From: Eledone cirrhosa
Taxonomy: Eukaryota > Mollusca > Cephalopoda > Octopoda > Eledonidae
Reading direction: 5' to 3'
DNA: 64,000 bases
Assembly (NCBI GenBank): GCA_964016885.1
Contig: OZ024743.1
Coordinates: forward strand, 186,979,540 to 187,043,539
Shown here: positions 11,153 to 21,051 of the stretch, one piece after another
Layout of the letters: every line of letters begins with the position of its first letter
Numbering within the stretch: position 1 is the stretch's first letter
Translations under genes and position numbers: made by a program
The notes under the pieces: model-generated
Told to the model about the DNA's origin: nothing
Databases searched by the model: none
The model's input: only the letters and a program-made list of their open reading frames with translations

Positions 11153-11560
11153 TAGGTTGCACTTCAGTAACATGTAACCCAGTACAACCTGTGCATGGTC
11201 AGGATGAAAAACAAAACCTGTCAAAGGGGAACCCAGGAGAGTCAATGCCCATCCAATGAAGTATTTCTTTTTTTAGAGCGAGAAACTCCTAGTCTTCTAG
11301 GAGAAGGTCACTCTGATATTTGCATCCAATGATGTAGACCAGTTCTTCTTTTTGGGCAAATGCATTCGATGTTCAGAGAATGGGATTGACCCCGTGCAAA
11401 GACTTTCATCACTTAACAAAGCTTCAAGAACAAGCATCGCTTGATATGTGACATATTTTGAGATGCATGGTATTGCTGTCCATAGCAGGACTAAGAAGCC
11501 ATGTTCGTGATGCTCATGCTTAAGTATCAAGTGATGGCATTACTTGAATTCGAGTTGCAG
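11153..11560 (-). repeat. Dispersed repeat of unassigned class, copy 1
   Basis: Shares a series of blocks with 24,905-25,395, among them AAACAAAACCTGTCAAAGGG, CCAATGATGTAGACCAGTTC, TTCTTCTTTTTGG and GAGTTGCAGCCA, in the same order and orientation. The edges lie in microsatellites. It is perhaps the 3' end of a non-LTR element read on the minus strand, but I can show no domain. Confidence 0.6.
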
Positions 11561-11564
11561 CCAT

Positions 11565-11592
<28 letters not shown>
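11561..11592. repeat. (TA)n microsatellite
   Basis: About 30 bp of TA that closes the dispersed repeat on its right side. Confidence 0.9.
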
Positions 11593-11596
<4 letters not shown>

Positions 11597-12886
11597 TGCA
11601 TTTGCAAATAACTTACAAGTTTTCATATTTCATAACTAATCTGCCACATTGTCAAATTTAGTTTTGTTTTTAGGCCTAAATCTAAAACGTAATTGTATTT
11701 TTTCTCATTCCATTCCATTTTTATATATTTGTTATCAGTTTCCAAGTTTTTTAGTCAGTATTATATCATATTTAAAATTAGTAGATATTGGCATATGTCT
11801 TCATTTTTTTTGCATAATTTTATATAACAGTGTTATGTAGGAAATACAATTCATGTTAGTTCTTCGTATAGCATTTGTTATGATTTATTTTGAGTGTTCT
11901 AACATCCAACCATGTCTCCAACGTTTGGATAGTCTATGCTAAAAGCAATTTGTGACACTGAACTTGATTTATTTTTTTCTGTCAAAAGTCCTTTGCAAGA
12001 AACATATCTGTACTCTACTATGCCATCTCAAACATTTATACCAATACACTTAGAAAAATAAAGTTTATGCAGTCTATTTGTTTCTATGTGTGGTTCTGTA
12101 GAGAAATAGTTACATTTTTGGTAACAGATTTGGTTCTGGTTTTATTTGTTAAATTTTCAATAACAAATACACATGTTACCAACATTTATGATGTTTATGC
12201 AATCATTATGCAAGCATAGATCTGTCTAATTTTTAGGAAGTGTCAAAATCAACTGCTATTTTGTGTTGTTGAATAAATTTATAAAAAAATTTATATTTCA
12301 AATTGATAAAAGTTAAATGAAGACGTATCTGTTATAATTATTGTTTGTCTTGTGTTTAATGAGATGTACTAAATATGTTTTGAACAACAAACATATATCT
12401 AGAACTGTTGAGTGATTATGAATTTTGAATGTAGGTTAGCCTAATATTACTAGCTTCAACATACTGACCATTTTATTCTGTCTCTAGGGAGTTATATATG
12501 CAGCTTGTTAGACTATCTTTCAGTGTCAAAACCCTGTGTAAAGCAGTTAACTTTAAGCTAACATAGATTCAAAATTCACAATTGAAGAATTACTTTCTAA
12601 TGTCTTTATAGATTTCATACACAATTTATAAACCAGACAGTAACAGTAATAAGTCTATGATAATCAAACAGTTCATTTATTTAGAATGATCATGTATTGC
12701 CTTATCAAAACAAGTAAAATAAATAAAAGTACAAGTACTTTAATACCTTGGGACATTTCTAACCATCTCATTATACATGTGGTATCTATTTAACTCACTA
12801 TGAAAAATGAATGGCAAGAATTGCTTGCTTGCTGTGGTAAATAGCTATTTCCAGATAAAATCATCTTAATGTTTTAAACCATCATA
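11593..12886. other. No gene seen
   Basis: AT-rich unique sequence. Open frames are short and hydrophobic by composition only. Confidence 0.5.
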
Positions 12887-12980
12887 TAGGAAGGGCATCC
12901 AGCTGTAGAAATCAAGCCAGAATCAGTTCCCGTCCCACCTTTGTAAGCAGGGAAAAAGCGGACGTAAAATGAAATGATGA
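12887..12980 (+). mobile_element. LINE/SINE shared 3' tail
   Basis: AGGAAGGGCATCCAGCTGTA through AGCAGGGAAAAAGCGGACG to an (ATGA)n end. This is the tail common to the RTE-like LINE subfamily 2 and to SINE family 2. With the body missing, the parent cannot be told. Confidence 0.8.
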
Positions 12981-14000
12981 TGAAATGATGATATATGCTA
13001 ACATAAAAAAATGTAAAATTGTCCAAAGAAAATTATTTCAAGGATTAAACTGAAACTACTAGATTGTAATTGGAAACTTAAAAGTCTAAAAACATTATGT
13101 GTGGAAGAGATTAGGGAAGTATATACCATCATATTATGAATTAAAGCAATGCTATAAAATGAACTTATGTGATTGACAGAGATAGTGAATACAAAAACAA
13201 AGAAGGAAAACTATGCAGAATTTAAGAGTTGTAAAGGAGAACTTAGAACTGGCATGCTAAAAGATATTAAGTTACAAGAATTACAAATCATGGAGACTGA
13301 AAATACATTTTATCATTTGAATGACCACTAGCAGTATTTAACATTGATGAGAGAATATAATTAGACTTATTTCAGAAAAAAAGCAAAGCTAGACTGAAAT
13401 CTTAACTTGTCAGATTTGTAATATTGCCTCATTGTTTTACTTACATTCTGTTGTGGGATTGTCTATAATGAAAGATTCATTGGATTGTATATGCATTTTA
13501 AAAATGTATTTGATCTTTGTATTAGTTTTACTCACTAAACTTTCTGCACTGTCTTATGTCATATACTTCACAATTCAATTTAATTCTCTTTTTGCATTCA
13601 AATACAAGGAAAAGTATTAAGTTGAATAAAAGAGATGGATATTTGTGCTTCAACAAAAATATATTTTTAGATGACAGCTTTCTTTTTTAATGAAGCTACT
13701 ATAAATTATTGTTTTATCTAAGGAATATAGAAATATAAGAGATTCTCGTATAATATAATCAGTTGTTGCTACCAAGACACTGCATCCTTTAAAACCTCCA
13801 TGCTTTCTGAAATTCGCCAACACTACACCTGATATCCCCCCTCCATACACATGTATACACATGTATATCATGATGCATATACTGTTCACTTTCCTGACAT
13901 TTGTACATTTTTCTATGTACTATGCATGCATCTTTGATGAGTTGTAGTGCAGCTGAGCACTGAACACGATAATTTCATTACTATTATTATTATTATTATT
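12981..14000. other. No gene seen
   Basis: AT-rich unique sequence ending in an (ATT)n run at about 13,979-14,002. Confidence 0.5.
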
Positions 14001-14002
14001 AT

Positions 14003-14180
14003 AGAGCGGTGGATTGGCAGTATCGGTAGAGAGTCGGACACCATGCTTTGCAGCATAGTTACGGCCCTTTACGGTCTGAGTTCAAATCCCGCCAAGGGAT
14101 CGCTAAAATAAAGTACCAGTAATGTACTGGGATAATTGCTGGCCTTGTGCCCAAAGTAGAAACAATTATTATTATTATTA
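14003..14180 (+). mobile_element. tRNA-derived SINE, family 1 (first of a tandem pair)
   Basis: Head GCGGTGGATTGGCAGTATCG, then GAGTTCAAATCCCGCC (B-box-like). The core is shortened: the usual TTAACTTTGCCTTTCATCC block is missing. It ends with GCTGGCCTTGTGCCCAAAG and an (ATT)n tail. Confidence 0.85.
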
Positions 14181-14183
14181 TAG

Positions 14184-14375
14184 AACCATGGCAGTATCGG
14201 TAAAGGGTCGGATGCCATGCTTTGATGCATAGAGTTACGGCCCTTGCCATTCTGAGTTCAAATCCCGCCGAGGTTAACTTTGCCTTTCATCCTTACGGGG
14301 TCGATAAAATAAAGTACCAGTAATACACTGGGTAATTGCTGGCCTTGTGCCAAAAGTAGAAACAATTATTATTAT
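14184..14375 (+). mobile_element. tRNA-derived SINE, family 1 (second of a tandem pair)
   Basis: Starts immediately in the (ATT)n tail of the copy before it and has the full core (TTAACTTTGCCTTTCATCC, GGGGTCGATAAAATAAAG). It ends at CAAAAGTAGAAACAATTATT. The first bases of the head are missing. Confidence 0.88.
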
Positions 14376-15170
14376 AGAACCATGAAGAACCATATAGTGG
14401 TATTAAATATGGCAGTGAGCATGGACGTTTGATAACATGATTGGGAGTATCAATTTGCAGCTATCTTACCAAAAATTAAATATCTTAACCTCATAGATTC
14501 CTTGTGATACACAAACTATGTCATATAAAAATATTGCCAATTTAAAATGAGACAGATTGAAAATACTATTATTTCTTTGAAAGTTAATAGAATTGAAAAT
14601 ACTGATTGTTTAAGTAGAATTCTTGATGTGGTTGAAGACATAACTGCAAGAACTAACTAGGGGTAGAGTTTATGACTAAACAGGTGTTGGTGGCAGGCAC
14701 TGCTTATGGATTAAGTAATGTCATTTATCTTATTATTATTGGTAGAGTATATGATTTGAATTGTTTTTCATAAGAAATAAAAATTCTTTTCCCATTTCTG
14801 CAAACCTGACAAAAACAGCTGCGATAGTAAAACCAACCATCACAATAGCCAAGCTAAACACACTCTCAGAATAAATTCTCCTGCTCATAACTGGCGACAG
14901 CTTTCTATCTTAGACCCAGAAAAAAAGAAGTACAATACAAATTAAAAAAAGAGAGAAGGAAATGGCTTTCAGACAAATGCACACTATCTTTCACCATTAA
15001 GTCTGCTATTCGTATTGATAAATAGAATAATATTGAGCTATAAATTATTTTTTATTGGGTCACTAACAACTAAACATGCTCACAGCAAAGATTTTTTAAA
15101 GTTACCACTTCTTACTATTCTACGTTATTTTCTTATGATGGTATATTAGTATTATCTATCTATTCTGAAG
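14376..15170. other. No gene seen
   Basis: AT-rich unique sequence. No coding relic or repeat family recognised. Confidence 0.5.
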
Positions 15171-15342
15171 GATTATATATATATATATAGTTATAAGCAT
15201 ATGTATGCATACATATACATATATATACAGTTATATGCATATAACTATATATATATATATAGTTATATGCATATATATATGCATATAACTATATATATAT
15301 ATATAGTTATATGCATATATATGCATACATATACATATATAT
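15171..15342. repeat. TA-rich palindromic tract
   Basis: Repeated blocks of TATAGTTATATGCATATA and its reverse complement make overlapping hairpins. It is the left flank of a 20-bp minisatellite. Confidence 0.8.
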
Positions 15343-15490
15343 GCATTCATATTCATATATATGCATTCATATTCATATATATGCATTCATATTCATATAT
15401 ATGCATTCATATTCATATATATGCATTCGTATTCATATATATGCATTCGTATTCATATATATGCATTCGTATTCATATATATATGCATTC
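15343..15490. repeat. 20-bp minisatellite
   Basis: About seven head-to-tail copies of a 20-bp unit, ATGCATTCATATTCATATAT, with an A to G change (ATTCGT) fixed in the last units, so the array has two variant blocks. A (TA)n tract follows to about 15,530. Long open frames across it (such as a repeated HSYSYICI) arise only from the repeat. Confidence 0.93.
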
Positions 15491-15530
<40 letters not shown>

Positions 15531-15899
15531 TTTTATTTTCCCTTGAGTGCTGGTAATAGGAATGTCAATAATTCAACTAGAATTGTATTTCTGAATAAAT
15601 GTGCATCTGCAAATGCATTTATGTGCCTGCATGCAAATTATGAGTGGATTTGGAAATTATCTGAAAAAAAAACCCACCTAAAGAGAACAGATTTTTTCTC
15701 AATTATGTTCTTTTACATATATTTATGCTTTCTGCAGTGTGTAATGAGAAAATGATTTAACAATAGCATGACATTTATTAGACTATGCTTAAATTAAAAT
15801 GACATCAACATGTAATGTAGTCATGATTTTGATGACTGTAGAATGATAGAATCTCATGTGTCCATACATATATACCACCTACAGGTACAATAATAATTA
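15531..15899. other. No gene seen
   Basis: Unique AT-rich sequence between the minisatellite and a SINE cluster. Confidence 0.5.
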
Positions 15900-16108
15900 T
15901 AATAATAATTGTTTCTACTTTAGGGACAAGGCCAGCAATTTGAAGGGAAGAGGAAAGTCGATTAAATTGACCCAATGTATTACTGGGGCTTTATTTCATC
16001 GACCCTGTAAGGATGAAAGGCAAAGCTAACCTCTACAGAATTTGAACTCAACATTATGCCACAAAACATATTGTCTGATGCTTTACTAATACTGCCAATC
16101 CCCTGCCC
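15900..16108 (-). mobile_element. tRNA-derived SINE, family 1
   Basis: Minus orientation. 3' end TTGTTTCTACTTTAGGGAC and AGGCCAGCAATTTGAAGGG, core TCATCGACCCTGTAAGGATG, degenerate head ending at ACTGCCAATCCCCTGCC. It carries a longer variant of the 3' half (TTTGAAGGGAAGAGGAAAGT). Confidence 0.83.
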
Positions 16109-16110
16109 TC

Positions 16111-16255
16111 AGTACATTTCTAACATTAACACAAGGCCATCAATTTGAAGGATTTTTAATTTACTTTATTGAACCATGGAGAATAAAAGCTAAAGTTGAC
16201 TTTGGAAGAATTTAAACTCAGAGCATAAAGGGCTGTAAATGCCAATCCACCCCCT
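16111..16255 (-). mobile_element. tRNA-derived SINE, family 1, degenerate
   Basis: A worn copy: ACACAAGGCCATCAATTTGA, AAAGCTAAAGTTGAC and TTTAAACTCAGAGCATAAAG are recognisable in minus orientation. It lies between two better copies. Confidence 0.62.
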
Positions 16256-16260
16256 TAATA

Positions 16261-16480
16261 ATAATTGTTTCTACCTTAGGTACTAGGCCAGCAATTTGAA
16301 AGGGAGGGGAAAGTCAATTAAATCGATCACAGTGCTTACTGGTACTTTATTTTATCAATGAAAGGCAAAGCTAACCTCGGTTGGATTTTTACTCATAACG
16401 TATATGGCCATAACTCAACGCCACAAAGAATGTTGGTCAGCATTTTACCGATACTGCCACTCTACCCCGCTTAATAATAA
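16261..16480 (-). mobile_element. tRNA-derived SINE, family 1
   Basis: Minus orientation, nearly full length. AATTGTTTCTACCTTAGGTA to ACTGCCACTCTACC. The core has lost the CGACCCCGTAAGG block. It is the third member of a head-to-tail cluster. Confidence 0.82.
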
Positions 16481-16950
16481 TAGTAACAACTGATTCAAGT
16501 GTCTGAGGAAACACATATATATATATATATACAGATATACTAACATGCACACACATGCGCACACACACACAAATTCAGTTACACAAGAAATATATTCAGA
16601 GTGTGTTACCAACACATGTTCATACTGTTTCTATGTTTGAAATTCTAGCACTATTCCTGAACATAGATTAATGCACTTTGTTTCTGAAATTGATGATTGA
16701 GTAACCTCTGTTAAACACAATCTATTACAGTACCTACAGACTTATGCCACACCAATGATATAAACAGATGTTTAAATTATGTATGCAGGTGCATTGATTT
16801 ATATATACATTTTGTGTAGAAGTTAACATCTTTATATATATATACATATATATATTATATATATACATATACATACATGAGTGTGCGTGTGTTTTGAACA
16901 ATAAAAATAAGATAAAAGACAAAGATAGGTACTTAATATATATATATATA
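16481..16950. other. No gene seen, microsatellite-rich
   Basis: Contains (TA)n and (CA)n runs near 16,516-16,575, 16,832-16,875 and 16,936-16,952. No coding relic. Confidence 0.6.
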
Positions 16951-16982
16951 TAAGATCAAAAGATGGTTAAAAGAGTTCTAAG

Positions 16983-17053
16983 TATTTTATTATGCGCATT
17001 TCAAAAACAAATATCATCATGCGATGATATTTGCGTTCTCATCAGATAAAATA
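16983..17053 (-). ncRNA. Minimal type I hammerhead ribozyme, palindrome A, left arm
   Basis: Read on the minus strand: stem I TATTTTAT/ATAAAATA, CTGATGA (reverse complement of 17,039-17,045), a long stem II with 14 or more pairs (CAAATATCATC against GATGATATTTG), GAA, and stem III AU/AU with loop GCGC, then A as the predicted cleavage base. Every core position that I can check fits the hammerhead consensus. Stem II is better preserved here than in the right arm. Confidence 0.8.
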
Positions 17054-17201
17054 GGGAAACATGATATGAAGCTTAAAAAACACTTGTGAGCAGTGAAGTT
17101 TTAAATCAACATATATGAAGTTTTAAATCAACATATCAAGATATGTTGATTTAAAACTTCACTGCTCGCAAGGGTTTTTTAAGCTTCATATCATGTTTCC
17201 C

Positions 17202-17272
17202 TATTTTATCTGATGAGAACGCAAATATCATCCCATGATAATATTTGTTTTTGAAATGCGCATAATAAAATA
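17202..17272 (+). ncRNA. Minimal type I hammerhead ribozyme, palindrome A, right arm
   Basis: Stem I 17,202-17,209 with 17,265-17,272 (8 perfect pairs). CTGATGA 17,210-17,216. Stem II 17,217-17,252, long with one bulge. GAA 17,253-17,255. Stem III AT (17,256-17,257) with AT (17,262-17,263) around the GCGC loop. Predicted cleavage is after A 17,264. A stem III this short is typical of the minimal hammerheads known from Penelope-like elements and metazoan retrozymes. Confidence 0.82.
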
Positions 17273-17390
17273 CCTGGAACTCTTTTAACCATCTTTTGAT
17301 CTTATATTATTTATACTCCAGTCCTATAAACTGTGGAGTGCTACTTATCCGATATTTGCATTGCTTTATTGTTGCTACAATAAAACTCAC

Positions 17391-17393
<3 letters not shown>

Positions 17394-17457
<64 letters not shown>
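17394..17457. repeat. (TA)n microsatellite
   Basis: About 60 bp of TA that bounds palindrome A on its right. Confidence 0.95.
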
Positions 17458-17459
<2 letters not shown>

Positions 17460-18788
17460 TATATGACCAAAGATTCTCTACCTAACATTGAAATCATGGT
17501 TGTCTTCAACTCAGAAGGATGAACAATGACAACATATACACATATGTTTATATATATTCATATATATATATATATAATAATAAGTTGACAGAGACTTGCA
17601 TGGGTTTCACTGTTAGTGTCGGTTTCATCTCAGCATACTCAATAGGTAATGTTAAGTAAAGACACGTAAATGGGTACCTTCAATCTCTATATACATATAT
17701 ATGTGAAAAGTAAACAGAAACAGCTAAGCAAGCAATACAATACAATAAAGAAATTAATTTTAGACTTCATATAGTAGGAAAACAGTCTTTATGTTTTGGA
17801 CTCTAGTCCTTAATCAGAATGAGAAATAAAAGATGAAATAGAATGAGAAACAGTGAGAATAGGAGGGAGCAGAAAAAATATTTTGAGGAAAAACACGTGT
17901 GTATTCAGTCAGTCATTACATAAGTAAAATGATTTAATGATTTAATTATTTTACTTTTATTAACATCATTTCCCATATATAGTAGCTGGAAATCATTCGG
18001 CTATTCTAAAAAGAATATTACTCTCCTGATTTTTTCAGAGCAAAAGTATTTGTTTCCATAGCAAGAATTTGTTCTTTTCACTCTACATAATGACATAATT
18101 ATCTTTCCATATATTTCGCCCATCTCAAGAGAATGTTTTCATGTATCGCTGTTATGGCTTCCTGTTTTCTAAAGGCAATATTAGGTCATAACATTTTTTG
18201 AAATATTTACTTCTGCATTGACAGATTAATTTTTCCCAGTTTCAGAAGATCCCATTTAGGGTGAAAGCATAAATTCTTTGCTTAAAATTTAATCTGTACT
18301 AATAACAAATATTTGCTCAATGGGTTTATATATACATATAAGTAATCCTTATTGAGCTTTCTTGGGATGTATAAATGTATATATATATATATATATATAA
18401 GTTTGTATATGCACATATACAAACTGGTGAAATTTCATTGAAACACATTGCAGGGGTTTCAAAAGTTTTGCAAATAAAGTGCAGACACACATCCACACAT
18501 ATACATACAATAACATTCAAGTGAAATTTGAAATAAAGAAGATAGTGAACTGGTATTTTAAGAAATCATGGTGTTATATTCCTTATAATAAGATGAGATA
18601 CTTAAACCTTGTAGTTGTCATAGATGACACGGTGCATGAGTGTACTGCATCATTTGCTTCAACAGAATTGATAAATAGTTGTCTGTGAGTGCTGATCTTG
18701 GTGTCTGATGATACTACATTTTGGTGTCTCCACTGCATATATATATGTGTGTGTGTGTATATTATATATATACATATGTATGTATATT
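17458..18788. other. No gene seen, possible old PLE-end relic
   Basis: Mostly unique AT-rich sequence. At 17,794-17,817 the minus strand reads CTGATTA, a stem AGGACT/AGTCC and AAAAC, which resembles a hammerhead core with two key bases changed. (TA)n runs lie near 17,560 and 18,378. No coding relic. Confidence 0.45.
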
Positions 18789-18792
18789 ATGA

Positions 18793-18842
<50 letters not shown>
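18789..18842. repeat. (TA)n microsatellite
   Basis: About 45 bp of TA on the left border of palindrome B. Confidence 0.95.
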
Positions 18843-18849
<7 letters not shown>

Positions 18850-18876
18850 TGGAAACTATATTTATAAAACCATAAT

Positions 18877-18942
18877 TATTTTATTATATATATTTGAAGG
18901 GCAACCAGGGCAAATTTTGGTGCACTTTCATCAGATAAAATA
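18877..18942 (-). ncRNA. Hammerhead ribozyme, palindrome B, left arm
   Basis: Minus strand: stem I strands are 18,935-18,942 and 18,877-18,884, and the CTGATGA box is the complement of 18,928-18,934. Stem II closes with AAG/CTT and inner GC pairs, then GAA. Stem III is AT/AT with a 4-nt TA loop, and the cleavage base is A. Confidence 0.77.
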
Positions 18943-19051
18943 CAAAATTTGTTTTATAAATGTTGACATACCCGCAGAAAAACAACCTTGACGGTTGGAG
19001 GTTCGCTGGATAAGTTCTGCGGGTATGTCAACATTTATAAAACAAATTTTG

Positions 19052-19117
19052 TATTTTATCTGATGAAAGTGCACCAAAATTTGCCTTGGTTGCCCTTGAA
19101 ATATATATAATAAAATA
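19052..19117 (+). ncRNA. Hammerhead ribozyme, palindrome B, right arm
   Basis: Stem I 19,052-19,059 with 19,110-19,117. CTGATGA 19,060-19,066. Stem II 19,067-19,097 (AAGTGCACC against GGTTGCCCTT, one mismatch and one bulge). GAA 19,098-19,100. Stem III 19,101-19,102 with 19,107-19,108, loop ATAT. Predicted cleavage is after A 19,109. Confidence 0.8.
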
Positions 19118-19192
19118 ATTATGGTTTTATAAATATAGTTTCCATTTAATTAATATATTGAATATTTACTCCAGTTATCTGTTGAGTGCTTT

Positions 19193-19849
19193 ATATCAGT
19201 TATAAAACTTTTAAGCTTGTTGAATCGCAACAAATTAAATATAACTTTTGCATATATATATATATAAATACATGTATATATAATAGATGATTAAGTTTCA
19301 GAAAGCAGGTACAATGCACTAGAAATATGTGAAAATCTATGTGTGTGTGTTTGTGTGTGTTTGAGTGACTTCGCATGTCTTCCCATTTGACTCTGGCTAA
19401 ATTGTGGAAATTTGTTTCCAACTCATACACAGTATATCCTGCAGCAAAGGTACAACATATAATGATTAGTTGAATAATTGTGCTAAAAAATAATCTAATA
19501 TTTGACCTCAGTAAGAACATTCAGACATAGAATGCTACCTGTCTTGTCTAACTTATGCCAGGATTTAAAAAAAACATTGCTGTATAAATGATTGTTAGTG
19601 TGTCAATGACAATGTATATGTTTATATATAAATGCTATTAATCTTTATATTAATTTTTATTTTACACAAAGAGAAACCCACACCGTATCCTCCTATATCA
19701 TCTTTAATGTTTCCTTAATGTGAGCCCTGTGTGGTTAATAAAGAAATCATTAATCTTTATATCAATTTAAGGACTAATCTATGTCTATAAATGTGAATTG
19801 TCTATGTGTGTTTGCAATCATTTAAATAGGAATTAGAAAATGAACACCC
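19193..19849. other. No gene seen
   Basis: Unique sequence with short TA and GT runs. No coding relic recognised. Confidence 0.5.
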
Positions 19850-20053
19850 ACAACACCATGGTGGATTGACAGTATCGGTAGAGGGTCGGGCGCCATGCTT
19901 TGAAGCATAGAGTTACCTCCCTTTATGATCTGAGTTCAAATCCTGCTGAGGTTAACTTTGCCTTTCATCCTTACGGGGGGTCGATAAAATAAAGTACCAG
20001 TAATGCACTGGGTAATTGCTGGCCTTGTGCCAAAAGTAGAAACAATTATTTGC
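19850..20053 (+). mobile_element. tRNA-derived SINE, family 1, full length
   Basis: One of the best copies: ATGGTGGATTGACAGTATCG (A-box-like), GAGTTCAAATCCTGCTGAGG (B-box-like), the core with GGGGGGTCGATAAAATAAAG, then GCTGGCCTTGTGCCAAAAGT and AGAAACAATTATT. This copy fixes the order of blocks used to call the others. Confidence 0.9.
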
Positions 20054-20179
20054 CTTCCTACAATGTAGGTATGGATAACATTTATGTAAATGAATGAAGC
20101 AGCAATTTATTAAAATAGGTTCTTTATGTTTCTACATCCTTATTAAAAATCTAACCACTTTGTTTTGCAATTATTTCTT

Positions 20180-20183
20180 TCTG

Positions 20184-20215
<32 letters not shown>

Positions 20216-20400
20216 AGAGAGAGAGATATGGGAGCAAGAGAGATAGAGAGAGAGAGAGAGATGGGAGCAAGAGATAGAGATATAGAGAGAGAGATGGGAG
20301 CAAGAGAGAGAGCTGGGAGCAAGAGAGAGAGAAAGAGAGAGATGGGAGCAAGAGATATATATATAGAGAGAGAGATGGGAGCAAGAGAGGGAGAGGATAT
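20180..20400. repeat. (GA)n tract with embedded GGGAGCAAGAGA repeat
   Basis: GA dinucleotides broken at intervals by GATGGGAGCAAGAGA, repeated about seven times. Open frames across it on both strands (Glu/Arg-rich or Ser/Leu-rich) are compositional artefacts. Confidence 0.93.
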
Positions 20401-21051
20401 GATACAAAGAGAAAGGGAGATGATTTGTAAAAGAATAAGAAAGAGAAAAACTGTGAGCAAGGGGATTAGCAAGGAATAGAGACACATGTCAAGAGACAGA
20501 TAGAGGGTGGGGAAAGAAACTTAGGTATGGTAAAAATTGATACAAGTTTATTAAAAAAAGGCAGTATGAAAAGCCCATATATATGAAAACACACGCACTC
20601 GCATACACAGGGAACAATATAATGAGAAAGTGGGGAAGGCTGCAGAAATATTGACAGCGAGTGAATAACAGATCAGAGAGGAGAGCATAGAGCGTTATCT
20701 GATGCATCTTTTTCAGCTGATACCATATTAGAGAGTGTGTGTGCGTGTGTGTGTTTATTAATACACAAACATACACAAATATATATACATATATATATAG
20801 TCATAGACACATAATCCCTCATGCATCTATAGACCCACAAACACATATATATATATATAAACATTAGATTTTTAAATAAATATTTATATACATTTAAAGT
20901 GTATATATATATATACACATATATGAAACTATGTATGTTTGTGTGCATGTGATACACATACCAAACATTCCCAAGTGTGCCTGCACACACACATTTGTAT
21001 ATATATATATATATACATATATATACATATATATACATATATATATATACA
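20401..21051. other. No gene seen, TA/TG microsatellites
   Basis: Several (TA)n and (TG)n runs, among them 20,775-20,800 and 20,998-21,050. No coding relic. Confidence 0.6.

Larger units (their letters stand above)
16951..17345. mobile_element. Ribozyme-bearing palindrome A
   Basis: A foldback of about 350 bp: 16,951-17,133 pairs with 17,140-17,304, save for an extra 20-bp direct duplication in the left arm (GAAGTTTTAAATCAACATAT twice at 17,096-17,136). Each arm holds a hammerhead ribozyme core. After the right arm, at 17,315-17,342, comes ACTCCAG...CTGTGGAGTGCT, which can form a small hairpin and contains the GAGTGCT box. (TA)n tracts lie on both sides. No protein is coded. I take it as a non-autonomous element related to Penelope-like termini. 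Confidence 0.72.
18841..19192. mobile_element. Ribozyme-bearing palindrome B
   Basis: Arms 18,841-18,979 and 19,015-19,154 are reverse complements with few mismatches, around a 35-nt centre (18,980-19,014). Each arm has a hammerhead core. ACTCCAG (19,168) and GAGTGCT (19,184-19,190) follow the right arm. Outside the ribozyme and this box the arm sequence has no visible relation to palindromes A and C. Confidence 0.74.

Noticed and set aside
15343..15490. Regular repeats that might suggest a CRISPR array
   Set aside because: Units are directly joined with no unique spacers, and the genome is eukaryotic.
15201..15755. Long open frame of 184 codons with repeated HSYSYICI
   Set aside because: It is made by the 20-bp minisatellite and TA tracts and is open in several frames; no protein domain.
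17794..17817. Hammerhead on the minus strand near 17.8 kb
   Set aside because: CTGATTA and AAAAC have two key bases changed and stem I does not pair; noted only as a possible relic.
18700..18740. CTGATGA at 18,706-18,712 as a further hammerhead
   Set aside because: No GAA box or paired stems follow at the needed spacing.
19850..20053. A functional tRNA gene in the SINE head
   Set aside because: A- and B-box-like motifs are present but no cloverleaf or anticodon arm can be formed; the same unit recurs over ten times.
20143..20487. Overlapping open frames on both strands rich in Arg/Glu or Ser/Leu
   Set aside because: Compositional product of (GA)n with GGGAGCAAGAGA units.
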